From: Pseudomonadota bacterium
GTDB taxonomy: Bacteria > Pseudomonadota > Alphaproteobacteria > Micropepsales > Micropepsaceae
Direction of reading: 5' to 3'
Length of the DNA stretch: 5,272 nucleotides
Assembly (NCBI GenBank): GCA_021817355.1
Contig: JAKAVI010000011.1
Span: 1-5,272, forward strand
In this document: in pieces, positions 1 through 5,271 of the stretch
Numbering within the stretch: position 1 is the first letter of the stretch
How the letters are laid out: every line of letters begins with the position of its first letter
Notes under the pieces: model-generated
What the model was told of the DNA's origin: nothing
Seen by the model: only the letters and a program-made list of their open reading frames with translations
The model's database searches: none
Program-made: the position numbers and the translations under genes

Positions 1-297
1 GTATAACCTCGGGTTAAGCGTGTGACAGACCGCGCCTATGCCGATGATGCCATACCAGGCCTCCAGATGCCGAGCACTGTTCCAGCCCAGCGTTGCAACA
101 CGCTCACCATGCAAGATCCCCGCGCGGACCAAGGCATTGGAGACCTTCTTGGCCCTGCGATATACCCCGGCATAATCGCTCTTGACGATCGGCCCTTCCG
201 CGCTCCGTGTCACGATCGGGCGGGTCCCGTGCCAGGAATTTGCATGATCCAGTAGCTTGCTGGCCAGAAGTGGCCAGTCCTGCATGAGACCGCGCAT
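1..297 (-). CDS. AMP-binding acyl-CoA ligase (long-chain fatty-acid/aryl-CoA synthetase family), N-terminal part
   Basis: Only the first 99 codons are present; the reading frame is open to the left edge, so the gene is cut by the window and not necessarily broken. The protein opens MRGLMQDWPLLASKLLDHA and contains GERVATLGWNSARHLEAWYG and GAVCHTLNPRLY. These are the typical N-terminal blocks of class I adenylate-forming fatty-acyl-CoA ligases (ANL superfamily), which make acyl-AMP from ATP and a carboxylic acid and then transfer the acyl group to CoA. The P-loop and adenylate-binding motifs would lie outside the window, so the substrate class cannot be judged. The ATG at 297 is preferred over the in-frame ATG at 285 because a purine-rich ribosome site (complement of 305-314) lies upstream. 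It is divergent from the hydrolase at 391, and the two may share control in the 93-bp gap. Confidence 0.88.
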   Translation of the reverse strand, partial: MRGLMQDWPLLASKLLDHANSWHGTRPIVTRSAEGPIVKSDYAGVYRRAKKVSNALVRAGILHGERVATLGWNSARHLEAWYGIIGIGAVCHTLNPRLY

Positions 298-304
298 CGA
301 TGCA

Positions 305-314
305 CCCCTTTCCT
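305..314 (-). promoter_or_regulatory. Ribosome binding site of the acyl-CoA ligase
   Basis: On the minus strand the sequence AGGAAAGGGG ends 7 nt before the ATG at 297. It supports this start over the internal ATG four codons downstream. Confidence 0.6.
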
Positions 315-317
315 GTC

Positions 318-347
318 TGGACAAATTCGCGAGAGCATCGCTAGTAT
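318..347 (+). promoter_or_regulatory. Candidate sigma70 promoter for the hydrolase at 391
   Basis: TGGACA (318-323, five of six matches to TTGACA) is followed after 18 bp by TAGTAT (342-347, four of six matches to TATAAT). Transcription would begin near 354, giving a leader of about 37 nt. The -10 box overlaps a sequence resembling one half of the palindrome found at the downstream MetE-like promoter. No better alternative is obvious in this gap, but the -10 match is weak. Confidence 0.35.
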
Positions 348-378
348 TGCTTCGATACCTAACTTTCTTCAGAGCTGC

Positions 379-384
379 AAGGGA
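379..384 (+). promoter_or_regulatory. Ribosome binding site of the alpha/beta hydrolase
   Basis: AAGGGA lies 6 nt before the ATG at 391 and fixes this as the start. Confidence 0.65.
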
Positions 385-390
385 CGCCCC

Positions 391-1521
391 ATGAACGATG
401 AGGAATTAAGGAGCCGGGTTGACGCAGAGTTTGTTGGCCTTGCCTCACCGACCATGGCGCGGATTCAGGCCGGAGGCCACCCCTGCCAGGGTATCTACTG
501 GACGCCCATGGGCAAAAGACCGAAGACCGCCCTGATCGCAACCCATTACAATGTCGACTTCACCGAGCATTACATTGCGCCCTATTTTGCCACTCGTGGC
601 TTGGGCTTTCTGGGCTGGAACACACGCTATCGCGGCAATGAGGATCAGTTTTTGCTCGAGCATGCCCTGATCGACATTGCTGTCGGCATAAACTGGCTGC
701 GCACAGTCAAAGGCGTAGAAACCATCGTCATTCTCGGCAATTCGGGGGGCGGCTCGCTGATGGGCGCCTATCACGCCGAGGCGATCGCGCCGCTCCTCGC
801 CCGGGACGCCTCAGGCGTGGTGGCCGAGGCGCTCGCCGCCCTTTCGCCCGCCGATCTTTACATCTCGCTCAACGCCCATCAGGGCCGCCCGGAAGTGCTC
901 ACCGACTGGATGGATGCGTCGGTGGTGGACGAAACCGATCCCACCAAGACGGACGAAAGTCTCAACCCCTTCAATCCGGATAACGGCCCGCCCTATTCAC
1001 CAGGTTTCGTCACCCGTTACCGTACCGCCCAGCGTGCACGCAATCAGCGTATCACCGACTGGGCCAAGGGTGAACTCAAGCGGCTCAACGCGGCCGGCAT
1101 CCCGGACGGTCTCTTTGCGCTTTACCGCACCTGGGGCGATTTGCGCTTTATGGATGGCGCCATCGATCCATCGCAACGAACGACACCGGGCTGCTATCGC
1201 GGCCACCCGGCAACGGCCAACAAAATGCCGGGCATCGGCCGCTCCAACACGCTGCGTACCTGGCTTTCGATGTGGAGTCTTGAGACTTCAAAATGCCAGG
1301 GCGCAGCCCATCTGGAAAAGTTCAGCCAACCTTCACTGGTGGTCCAGAGCCTCGGCGACATGGGCGTTTTCCCGAGCGACGCCAAGAAGATATTTGGCGC
1401 GATTGGCGCCACCGACAAAACCCTCGAATTTATGCCCGGAGGCCATTACTTTGAGGATTCAACCAGCCATCGCCATAACGCCGCTGATTTGATGACCGCG
1501 TGGATTGCCGCGCACACCTGA
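391..1521 (+). CDS. Alpha/beta hydrolase with intact catalytic motifs, substrate unknown
   Basis: A 376-aa cytoplasmic protein with the layout of an alpha/beta-hydrolase-fold esterase or lipase-like enzyme. The nucleophile elbow is GNSGGG at residues 116-121, with Ser118 as the presumed nucleophile, after a hydrophobic strand (TIVIL, 111-115). The early THYNVD block (51-56) occupies the usual oxyanion-hole position. Asp323 in LGDMGVFPSD and His352 in PGGHYF are the likely acid and base of the triad. A long insert between the elbow and the acid (roughly 155-310) would form a cap that shapes the substrate pocket. I do not recognise a characterised subfamily; ester, thioester or C-C bond hydrolysis is possible. 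It diverges from the CoA ligase and ends 4 nt from the converging MarR gene. A shared pathway with the ligase is inferred from position only. Confidence 0.9.
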   Translation: MNDEELRSRVDAEFVGLASPTMARIQAGGHPCQGIYWTPMGKRPKTALIATHYNVDFTEHYIAPYFATRGLGFLGWNTRYRGNEDQFLLEHALIDIAVGINWLRTVKGVETIVILGNSGGGSLMGAYHAEAIAPLLARDASGVVAEALAALSPADLYISLNAHQGRPEVLTDWMDASVVDETDPTKTDESLNPFNPDNGPPYSPGFVTRYRTAQRARNQRITDWAKGELKRLNAAGIPDGLFALYRTWGDLRFMDGAIDPSQRTTPGCYRGHPATANKMPGIGRSNTLRTWLSMWSLETSKCQGAAHLEKFSQPSLVVQSLGDMGVFPSDAKKIFGAIGATDKTLEFMPGGHYFEDSTSHRHNAADLMTAWIAAHT

Positions 1522-1525
1522 AACG

Positions 1526-2047
1526 CTATTCCTCCCGGGCAGGGTCCAGCGCACCCCAATCGGCATTCTGGTAAGAATTGTTGTCGTCGGTGGCGAAATT
1601 CTCGACAATCTTGAAAAGCGCCCGGCGCATCAACTCAATCTGAGCGGGCGTAAGCCCCTTCAGGCCGATTTCATTAACGTCTGCCACGTGGGGCAGGAGT
1701 TTGACTTTGAGCCGCTTGGCACGCGCGGTCAGATAGACGTAGGCCTTGCGCCGATCCTCGGTGCCCTTGCGGCGGACAACCAGACCCGCCTTTTCGAGAC
1801 TGTTGATGGCCGCAACCGTTGTTGGTTCGCGCATGCCTACCCGTCGGCTCAGTTCACGCTGGGTTATTCCATCCTCAACCCAAAGCATGCGCAGAAAACG
1901 CCACTGTCCGCTTGAAATTCCATGGGGTAGCGTGCGCCGCTCTAGCGCCCGCGAAAACGAACGAAACGCAATACGCAGGAGATAGCCATAACTATTTGTA
2001 GGGTTTGCGTAATAATCGACGTCGTGGATTTCTTCCGTCTTTGCCAT
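1526..2047 (-). CDS. MarR-family transcriptional regulator
   Basis: A 173-aa protein of normal MarR length. It has the helical dimerisation region (about 19-55), a winged helix-turn-helix with ITQRELSRRVGMREPTTV (61-78) as the recognition region, and a wing with KGTEDRRKAYVYLT (94-107) carrying the conserved DxR-type residues. C-terminal helices 120-152 complete the dimer interface, followed by a polar tail. MarR proteins bind palindromic DNA as dimers and usually act as repressors released by a small aromatic or acyl-CoA-type ligand. It is divergent from the MetE-like gene, whose promoter carries a perfect inverted repeat, making that gene the obvious target. The start ATG at 2047 follows an AGG (complement of 2056-2058) at suitable spacing. 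The ligand cannot be deduced. Confidence 0.93.
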   Translation of the reverse strand: MAKTEEIHDVDYYANPTNSYGYLLRIAFRSFSRALERRTLPHGISSGQWRFLRMLWVEDGITQRELSRRVGMREPTTVAAINSLEKAGLVVRRKGTEDRRKAYVYLTARAKRLKVKLLPHVADVNEIGLKGLTPAQIELMRRALFKIVENFATDDNNSYQNADWGALDPAREE

Positions 2048-2092
2048 TGTTGAGACCTGGGGGCGCTAAACCTCTGCCGCTAGGGGTATTTC

Positions 2093-2114
2093 GGTTTGCC
2101 CAGAATTGCAAACC
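2093..2114. repeat. 22-bp inverted repeat in the MarR/MetE-like intergenic region
   Basis: GGTTTGC (2093-2099) and GCAAACC (2108-2114) are perfect 7-bp inverted arms around an 8-nt centre. The centre lies about 80 bp upstream of the predicted MetE-like transcription start and about 56 bp upstream of the MarR start codon. It could be a second regulator site, for example for autoregulation of the MarR gene, or chance. Its sequence differs from the palindrome at 2174-2197, so it is probably not the same protein's site. Confidence 0.45.
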
Positions 2115-2137
2115 TGGCGCCGCCAACCTGGCGCCGC
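2111..2137 (+). repeat. Tandem 13-bp direct repeat
   Basis: AACCTGGCGCCGC occurs at 2111-2123 and again at 2125-2137, a 14-bp period, each copy containing the palindrome GGCGCC. It sits just upstream of the -35 box of the MetE-like promoter and overlaps the end of the preceding inverted repeat. Its role is unknown; it may be a small local duplication or an activator-binding region. Confidence 0.6.
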
Positions 2138-2148
2138 GCGCCGCGCGA

Positions 2149-2177
2149 TTGACAGACCGGAACCTCCTGCCTACAAT
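2149..2177 (+). promoter_or_regulatory. Strong sigma70 promoter of the MetE-like gene
   Basis: The -35 box TTGACA (2149-2154) is a perfect consensus, the spacer is the optimal 17 bp, and the -10 box is TACAAT (2172-2177, five of six matches). Transcription should begin near 2184, giving a leader of about 29 nt before the ATG at 2213. The -10 box overlaps the left arm of the palindrome at 2174-2197, which is a standard repressor arrangement. Confidence 0.8.
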
Positions 2178-2197
2178 ACTTAGTACTCTAAGTATTG
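2174..2197. promoter_or_regulatory. Predicted MarR operator (perfect inverted repeat)
   Basis: CAATACTTAG (2174-2183) and CTAAGTATTG (2188-2197) are exact reverse complements, separated by TACT. The 24-bp element covers most of the -10 box and the predicted start of transcription, so a bound dimer would block RNA polymerase. Size, symmetry and position match typical MarR operators, and the adjacent divergent gene encodes a MarR protein. That this particular protein binds it is inference. Confidence 0.78.
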
Positions 2198-2212
2198 GCT
2201 GAATATTATCCT

Positions 2213-3250
2213 ATGGCTTTGCCTCTTCTTCCAACCACCCTGGTTGGCAGCTACCCGCAACCGGACTGGCTGATCGACCGCGCGCGCCTGAAAAGCCGAC
2301 TGCCGCCGCGTGTGCGCGCTCACGATCTGTGGCGTTTCCAGGGCGATGCGCTCCTGGACGCACAAAACGACGCTACCATCGTCGCCCTGCGCGATCAGGA
2401 GCTTGCTGGTCTTGATATCGTGGGCGATGGCGAGATGCGTCGCGAAAGCTACTCCAACCGCCTTGCCACAGCGCTATCCGGCATCGACATCGACAATCCC
2501 GGCGTTGCCATCGATCGCACCGGTGCCAAAAATCCTGTCCCGCGAGTTACCGGCCCGATCAAACGCCTTGCGCCCATCGAAGCTCAAGATGTCGCGTTGC
2601 TCAAACGCTACACCCTCCGCCCGCTCAAAATCACGATTCCGGGCCCCTTCACCATGACGCAGCAAGCCCAAAATGATTTCTATCCGAACGATGAGGCGCT
2701 GGCCATGGACTACGCCGATGCCGTCAATGGTGAGATCCATGCTCTCTTTGCGGCCGGGGTAGATATCGTCCAGCTTGACGAACCCTATCTCGAAGCCCGC
2801 GCCGAGACCGCGCGCACCTACGCCGTTGCTGCGATCAACCGTGCCCTTAAGGGCGTTTCAGGCCGCACTGCCCTTCATATCTGCTTTGGCTATGCCCATG
2901 TCCATCGCGGCGCGGCCAAGCCAAGCGGCTATTCCTACCTTGGGGAACTTGCTGCCACCGACGTCGATATCATCTCCTTAGAGGCAGCCCAACCCAGGCT
3001 CGACCCCAAAGTATTGGGCAAGCTAAAAGGCAAAACCATCATGCTGGGCGTACTGGATCTGAACGATCCTGATCCCGAAACCCCTGAGCTGGTGGCGCGG
3101 CGTATCCGGGCCGCACTCGATCACGTGCCTGCTGAAAAGCTCATCATCGCACCAGATTGTGGTATGAAATACCTCACGCGCGAGCTGGCCTTCGACAAAC
3201 TTAGGGCCATGGTTGATGGCACAAAAATCGTGCGCCAGGACATTGTCTAG
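2213..3250 (+). CDS. MetE-like zinc-dependent methyl/alkyl transferase (catalytic core only)
   Basis: A 345-aa protein homologous to the C-terminal catalytic barrel of cobalamin-independent methionine synthase, lacking the N-terminal half of full-length MetE (about 750 aa). It opens LLPTTLVGSYPQPDWL and has GDGEMRRESY, PGPFTM and QLDEP (187-191). The zinc ligands known from MetE appear intact: His222 and Cys224 in HIC, Glu257, and Cys316 in PDCGMK. Family members transfer a methyl or alkyl group to a zinc-bound thiolate; relatives include short core-MetE methionine synthases and epoxyalkane:coenzyme M transferase. Predicted control by the divergent MarR suggests an inducible catabolic job, such as moving a methyl group from the pathway substrate to a thiol, rather than housekeeping methionine synthesis; this is inference. 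The ATG at 2213 is chosen; an in-frame TTG at 2195 lies inside the operator. No clear ribosome site precedes the ATG. Confidence 0.9.
   Translation: MALPLLPTTLVGSYPQPDWLIDRARLKSRLPPRVRAHDLWRFQGDALLDAQNDATIVALRDQELAGLDIVGDGEMRRESYSNRLATALSGIDIDNPGVAIDRTGAKNPVPRVTGPIKRLAPIEAQDVALLKRYTLRPLKITIPGPFTMTQQAQNDFYPNDEALAMDYADAVNGEIHALFAAGVDIVQLDEPYLEARAETARTYAVAAINRALKGVSGRTALHICFGYAHVHRGAAKPSGYSYLGELAATDVDIISLEAAQPRLDPKVLGKLKGKTIMLGVLDLNDPDPETPELVARRIRAALDHVPAEKLIIAPDCGMKYLTRELAFDKLRAMVDGTKIVRQDIV
3247..3250. other. Overlapping convergent stop codons (CTAG)
   Basis: The plus-strand MetE-like gene stops with TAG at 3248-3250 and the minus-strand hydrolase-fold gene stops with TAG at 3249-3247. Both lie in the palindrome CTAG, so there is no room for a dedicated terminator between the genes, and transcripts from the two sides must overlap in the coding regions. 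Confidence 0.9.
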
Positions 3251-3951
3251 AGCTTCTGTGTCCATTGCGTCAGAAGAGAAGCAACCTTTTCGGGTTCTTC
3301 GAGGCTCATCATATGGCCGCAGTCGGCCAAGATCTCAAGTCGCGCATTTGGAATTGCAGCAAGCATCTCGTCCTGATGGGCTCTTGTGCAGACGCCATCG
3401 GCATCGCCATAAAGTATCAGTACCGGACAGGAAATGGTTCCAAGCATTGCCCGGCTGTCCGGGCGGGTCATAATCGCCCGCTGCTGACGCAGGAAAGCCT
3501 CTGCACCGGTTTCCCGAGCCATGCGCCGCGCCAGCCCAAGAAGTGTGAGATCCTGCTGCCGCCTGGGATGAAAGAGAAGCCCAATCCGCTCCTCAACAAC
3601 CTGATCAAAGCGGCCACTTTCGACGAGCTTCAGATAACCTTGTCGCCGCGCCGTCTGCGCAGGCGTGTCATTGGGCGCAAGCGTACCCATCAGCGTAAGC
3701 CCCACCACCCTTTCTGGCGCTCTGCGCAGTATCTCAAAGGCGACAAACCCGCCCATGCCATGGGCGATAAGGCTGAACTCTGCGGCAGATGCATCAAGGA
3801 CGCTCTGGGCCATTGCACCTACAGTGTCATGAGCACGCTGTACCGCCACACGGGTTGGAGCAAGCCCACAGAGGAAGGGCAATTGCTCCTGCCACAAAAG
3901 CTCGGTGCAGAGCTGACTGGGGATAAGAACAATCGGCGAAGGATACGGCAT
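3247..3951 (-). CDS. Alpha/beta-hydrolase-fold protein lacking the nucleophilic serine
   Basis: A 234-aa member of the small alpha/beta hydrolases, full length for the family. It begins with a short strand (PIVLIPSQLCTELLW, 6-20), and later has Asp185 in YGDAD and His213 in DCGHM, where the acid and base of the triad belong. The elbow, however, reads AHGMGGF (63-69): Gly65 (codon GGC, 3757-3759) replaces the Ser expected in a G/A-H-S-M-G-G motif. One transition (AGC to GGC) would explain it. The reading frame is otherwise undisturbed and well conserved, so this may be a non-hydrolytic member, a recent loss of function, or a sequencing error. It is last in the minus-strand operon; the upstream gene's TGA ends 1 nt before this ATG. 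Its stop overlaps that of the MetE-like gene. Without the Ser, calling it an esterase would be unsafe. Confidence 0.88.
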   Translation of the reverse strand: MPYPSPIVLIPSQLCTELLWQEQLPFLCGLAPTRVAVQRAHDTVGAMAQSVLDASAAEFSLIAHGMGGFVAFEILRRAPERVVGLTLMGTLAPNDTPAQTARRQGYLKLVESGRFDQVVEERIGLLFHPRRQQDLTLLGLARRMARETGAEAFLRQQRAIMTRPDSRAMLGTISCPVLILYGDADGVCTRAHQDEMLAAIPNARLEILADCGHMMSLEEPEKVASLLTQWTQKL

Positions 3952-3952
3952 C

Positions 3953-4894
3953 TCAGATCACCCTGTGTAGCAGGTCCTGTCCAGCAACAACGCGCCGGCA
4001 ATTCTCAAAGCCCAGCGCAAGGCTACGCCGCAAAGTTTCCGGGGTCAGCCAGGCTAGATGTGGCGTCGCGACCAAATTGGGCAGGGCAAGAAGCGGATGA
4101 TCCCTAGTCAAAGGCTCTTTCGCAAAAACATCGAGCCCTGCCGCCGCAAGCTGTCCTGTGCGCAACGCCTCGCCGAGCGCATCCTCATCGATGAGGTCGC
4201 CCCGCGCCGTATTGACCAGAACCGCACCTCGCTTCATCCGCGCCAAAGCGTCTCTGCCTATCATGCCGCGCGTCGCCTCATTTGCCGGGACATGTAATGA
4301 AATGATATCTGCTTCCGCCAAAAGCGTATCAAGATCACGGTATTGCCAGGGCAGACCCGGTTTTGGCGCGCGCGCCGTATAGATAACCTTTCCCCCCAAA
4401 GCCGCAATCACCGGAGCAAGCGTTGAAGGTATGGCGCCAAAACCAACAAATCCCACGGTGCGCCCAGAGATTTCCCCTACCTGATCGATATCTGAATCTT
4501 GAGGCTGCCACCGACCTGCCCGCAGTTCACGAGAAAAAATCTCCACTCGCCGGAGCGCCGCGAGCATGAGCATCAGCGTTTGCTCGGCCACGGCCTGACT
4601 GTTGCTACCTGGCATATTGCAGACGGCAATGCCCCGGATCCTCGCCGCCTCAAGCGCAATGGTATTGACGCCCACTCCAATTTTCTGGATCAGCTTGAGC
4701 ACCCGCGCTCGCTCAATGTCCGCGGCACTGAGCGGTCGCAATACATGAAAAAGAACATCAGCATCAGGCAGAGCACGCGCGAAGCCGGCATCATCGGTTG
4801 CATCGACGATCATCAGTTCCATCGCCGCCGGCAGCATCTCGTCTAGAAGTGCACGAAATCGCGGACTAGGACGATAATGAAGAAGTATTTTCAT
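3953..4894 (-). CDS. D-2-hydroxyacid dehydrogenase family NAD(P)-dependent oxidoreductase
   Basis: A 313-aa protein of the D-isomer-specific 2-hydroxyacid dehydrogenase family, which interconverts 2-oxoacids and D-2-hydroxyacids. The catalytic set is present: Arg231 in NTARGDLID, Glu260 in DVFAKEPL and His279 in TPHLAW. The substrate-binding loop KIGVGVNTI is at 71-79. The cofactor loop reads GFGAIP (151-156), with Pro156 where the third Gly of GxGxxG is usual. After the second strand, IYTARAPKP (171-179) has Arg/Lys and no Asp, resembling the NADP-binding pattern of glyoxylate/hydroxypyruvate reductases, so NADP(H) preference is inferred. The ATG at 4894 is chosen over upstream in-frame starts: it gives the natural N-terminus MKILLHYRP, overlaps the enolase-like stop as ATGA, and has AAGG (complement of 4900-4903) 5 nt before it. 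The substrate is unknown; glyoxylate, hydroxypyruvate or an aryl-2-oxoacid are options. Confidence 0.9.
   Translation of the reverse strand: MKILLHYRPSPRFRALLDEMLPAAMELMIVDATDDAGFARALPDADVLFHVLRPLSAADIERARVLKLIQKIGVGVNTIALEAARIRGIAVCNMPGSNSQAVAEQTLMLMLAALRRVEIFSRELRAGRWQPQDSDIDQVGEISGRTVGFVGFGAIPSTLAPVIAALGGKVIYTARAPKPGLPWQYRDLDTLLAEADIISLHVPANEATRGMIGRDALARMKRGAVLVNTARGDLIDEDALGEALRTGQLAAAGLDVFAKEPLTRDHPLLALPNLVATPHLAWLTPETLRRSLALGFENCRRVVAGQDLLHRVI
3958..3964 (-). promoter_or_regulatory. Ribosome binding site of the hydrolase-fold gene within the dehydrogenase coding end
   Basis: AGGGTGA on the minus strand lies 6 nt before the ATG at 3951 and within the last codons of the dehydrogenase. 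With the 1-nt gap between genes, this points to coupled translation. Confidence 0.55.
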
Positions 4895-5271
4895 GGACGC
4901 CTTCGTAAACTGCCCGGAAACGCGCCCCAGCCCGCAAACGAAGCCCCGGCGCCCATCTCCTCTTCGATACGCAGAAGTGCATTCCACTTGGCCATGCGCT
5001 CGCCCCTGGCGAAGGAACCGACCTTGATTTGCCCGGCATCCCATCCCACGGCAAGATCGCTAATGGCCACATCTTCGCTTTCACCGGAACGCGCCGAGAC
5101 GATCGACGCCCAACGGGCGACTTTGGCCGCCTCCAGCGCGCGCCGTGCCCGCGACAGCGTACCAGACTGGTTTATTTTTATGAGAGCAGCACTACAGGCA
5201 CCTGTCCGTGCCGCGTCCTCCACCCGCATGGCATCAGTCACCAAAAAGTCATCCCCTACGATCTGACAGCG
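4891..5271 (-). CDS. Enolase-like protein (phosphopyruvate hydratase family), C-terminal part
   Basis: The last 126 codons of an enolase-family protein; the frame is open to the right edge. It starts in CQIVGDDFLVTD, matching the enolase metal-ligand block (QIVGDD), then ALIKINQSGT containing the catalytic Lys, SARSGESED, and AGQIKVGSFARGERMAKWN with the second active-site Lys, followed by LLRIEEEMG and a short tail. Known enolases have SHRSGE; here the His is Ala (codon GCG, 5092-5094), although the following Arg-Ser phosphate-binding pair is kept. The normal C-terminal length suggests an intact gene. The active-site change and the operon with a 2-hydroxyacid dehydrogenase and hydrolase-fold protein argue for a paralogue acting on a related acid rather than the glycolytic enzyme, so the symbol eno is withheld. 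The missing N-terminal half could change this view. Confidence 0.9.
   Translation of the reverse strand, partial: RCQIVGDDFLVTDAMRVEDAARTGACSAALIKINQSGTLSRARRALEAAKVARWASIVSARSGESEDVAISDLAVGWDAGQIKVGSFARGERMAKWNALLRIEEEMGAGASFAGWGAFPGSLRRRP

Noticed and set aside
22..255. 77-codon plus-strand frame at the left edge
   Set aside because: Antisense to the acyl-CoA ligase N-terminus, which has strong family motifs.
914..1492. 192-codon open frame on the plus strand inside the first hydrolase
   Set aside because: A shifted-frame shadow of the alpha/beta hydrolase; rich in Arg, Pro, Ser and Thr as expected from out-of-frame GC-rich coding DNA.
1519..1560. Possible bidirectional terminator between the hydrolase and MarR genes
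   Set aside because: The gap is 4 nt and no stem-loop followed by a T-run was found around it.
1505..1915. 136-codon plus-strand frame opposite the MarR gene
   Set aside because: Antisense to a well-supported winged-helix regulator and without recognisable domain features.
2083..2111. Sigma70 promoter for the MarR gene (TTGCAA at 2106-2111, TACCCC at 2083-2088 on the minus strand)
   Set aside because: The -35 is acceptable with 17-bp spacing, but the -10 is too poor to call; the MarR promoter remains unassigned.
2132..2147. GC-rich alternating gcgccgcgcg run
   Set aside because: Short and simple composition only; no stable structure or gene function can be argued from it.
2195..2212. TTG at 2195 as the start of the MetE-like protein, adding six residues
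   Set aside because: It lies inside the operator, has no ribosome site, and the resulting residues precede the usual family N-terminus; the ATG at 2213 fits better.
3265..4107. 280-codon open frame on the plus strand
   Set aside because: It lies antisense to the hydrolase-fold gene and the end of the dehydrogenase; the translation is low-complexity in Arg, Pro and Lys with no recognisable motif, whereas the minus-strand frames match known families.
4895..5044. Fifty-residue N-terminal extension of the dehydrogenase
   Set aside because: The extension is the out-of-frame reading of the enolase-like gene and has no similarity to the family; MKILLHYRP at 4894 is a natural start with ATGA coupling and a ribosome site.
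4877..5266. 129-codon plus-strand frame opposite the enolase-like gene
   Set aside because: The opposite strand carries clear enolase blocks; this frame has no family resemblance.
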